Part shown: in pieces, positions 62,640 through 64,000 of the stretch
Layout: the number at the start of each line of letters is the position of its first letter
Position numbering within the stretch: position 1 is the stretch's first letter
Assembly: GCF_027596085.1 (NCBI RefSeq)
Contig: NC_072449.1
Span: 20,414,334 to 20,478,333, forward strand
Direction: 5' to 3'
DNA: 64,000 nucleotides
DNA from: Anoplopoma fimbria
Taxonomy: Eukaryota > Chordata > Actinopteri > Perciformes > Anoplopomatidae
Notes under the pieces: generated by a model
What the model was told of the DNA's origin: nothing
Seen by the model: the letters and a program-made list of their open reading frames with translations, nothing else
Databases searched by the model: none
Program-made: the position numbers and the translations under genes

Positions 62640-64000
62640 TATAAGCATATAATTGTGAGAATACATTAATCACCTCATCATTTCAAGCTTTTCCCATATA
62701 GCAAAGGCAGATTATTGTGCTCAGTATTAGTGATAAACTGATTTATTTGTCGTCAGATTATCCAAAAATGTCTGCAGACACGCCGCAGTCATCCCTCTCC
62801 CTTATTTTTTATCTATGTTAGTTTAGATTGTGGAGATGATGCTATCTGCTGAAAAAATGCTGCTGTTAAGTAGACAAAAACTCTACAATGTGGGAAGTGA
62901 ATTAAAAAGAAAAATGGGAGAAATAGATGCAGCAAAGGCTGAGATACCCGTCGGATATTCTTAGCAGGCAATTATTGATGGCAGTGGTGTTTTTTTTAAG
63001 TATTATATGGTAAAAACAAAACAACAACATGATATTGGCTTTATATATGAGGCTGCCCTGCTCTCCAAATATCAGCATTTGTCCATTAAAATAAAACATT
63101 GGTCACCACTACTAAAGATGGTAATTTGAATGTTGTTGATGGAGTGTTGTTGGGATAACTTCAAACTGCCACAGACTTTGGTGCACTACCCATCAGGACA
63201 ACAGACACAGTATAAATCAGATCCAGTGTGTTGGTTAATGGGTTTCCATCTAAAGGAGCTTTGCGGTTTGTGTGTCTGTGTGCTGAGGGTCATAGACTGG
63301 CGATGGCTCAGGGTGGATCTGAAGTTCACAGGCAGATAAGCAGGGTTGCTAATTGATTAGTGTGGTGCAGTGGAAGCTTACGGTGACGTGAGCTAATGCT
63401 AACAGCTCAAGGCTCTTAGGATGCCTGCTCTCTTCCTGAGAGCGTCTCTAAGCCGAGGCTAAAAGGAGTAGAAGAGACAGCGGGGCAGATTAGATTTACA
63501 CTAATCCCACTGGGGAGATTGGGACTATACGTTCCCTCTATGGATTCACTTTCTTTCCCCCCCCATCCCACTCCCCCTTGTCTATATATATTTAATTCCC
63601 CAATGAAGCCCTCTTTCCCTGTTGGATTTAGCAATATTTTTAGATTTCCTCCTCCTCCTAGTGCATCCGTTTACACACCCAGTATCCGTATGCGTTTGTT
63701 ATCCTGTGAGTGAGAAGTCTGTATGTTGCCCTCTTCCCGAGTTGGTTTAATGATCTTATCCAGCAGCAGAGCTGGCAGCTATTCTTACAGCTGCTAAGAG
63801 GAGGAGAGATGCTTCATTGAGGGTGAGAAGAGAGGAAAACGATGGGATGGATGATAAGTGCCCCCATTCAGGCCAGGAGAGGGAAGGACAGAGGTGGGGA
63901 AAGAGACCAAGAGGGGAGGAGAGGGATGGCCAAAGCAGTCTGTTAAAAAATGCTACCAGCTTGGAGAAGTATAAATTAAGATAGTGGAAGACGGGGCTTA

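Overview
The window reads as teleost (ray-finned fish) nuclear DNA, probably from a percomorph. The grounds are compact GT-AG split genes whose products match vertebrate families closely, long (TG)n and (AT)n microsatellites, L2-type LINE 3' ends with pentameric tails, tRNA-derived SINEs, and a CARD-type caspase-1. All family assignments come from reading translated exons. No database search was run.

Layout. 1-7 kb, minus strand: a complete eight-exon caspase-1-like gene (casp1) flanked by two broken caspase copies, one carrying the catalytic-exon region (222-366) and one the CARD (6726-6990). A LINE fragment abuts the second copy. 8-16 kb, plus strand: rabgef1 (Rabex-5), eight coding exons and 505 codons, with a microsatellite-rich 3' UTR. 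17-20 kb, plus strand: an Fc-receptor-like gene with a split signal peptide, three Ig domains, a Pro/Ser/Thr-rich tail and no visible membrane segment. 20.7-22.9 kb, minus strand: otol1, the inner-ear collagen with a C1q head. 23-34 kb: gene-poor, including a ~3.1-kb degenerate A/T-rich array that flips orientation. 33.9-36.3 kb, minus strand: sptssb. 40-49.5 kb, minus strand: nmd3, fifteen coding exons and 504 codons. 52.2-52.6 kb, plus strand: exon 1 of ppm1l. Everything after that to the window end looks like its first intron.

The order otol1-sptssb-nmd3-ppm1l matches a neighbourhood known from memory on human 3q26 (OTOL1, SPTSSB, NMD3, B3GALNT1, PPM1L), without B3GALNT1 here. The immune-type genes (casp1, Fc-receptor-like) and rabgef1 are joined to that block. 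The genes do not form one pathway: inflammasome protease, Rab5 activation, Ig recognition, otolith matrix, sphingolipid synthesis, 60S export and a membrane PP2C phosphatase.

No clearly new multi-gene system was found. The most unusual structures are three consecutive hairpins, two of them perfect, within 145 bp of ppm1l intron 1 (56504-56648), the inverted satellite-like array at 25.4-28.6 kb with a near-perfect hairpin at its edge, and a conceptual CARD-LINE fusion ORF. Two exon-like stretches could not be identified.
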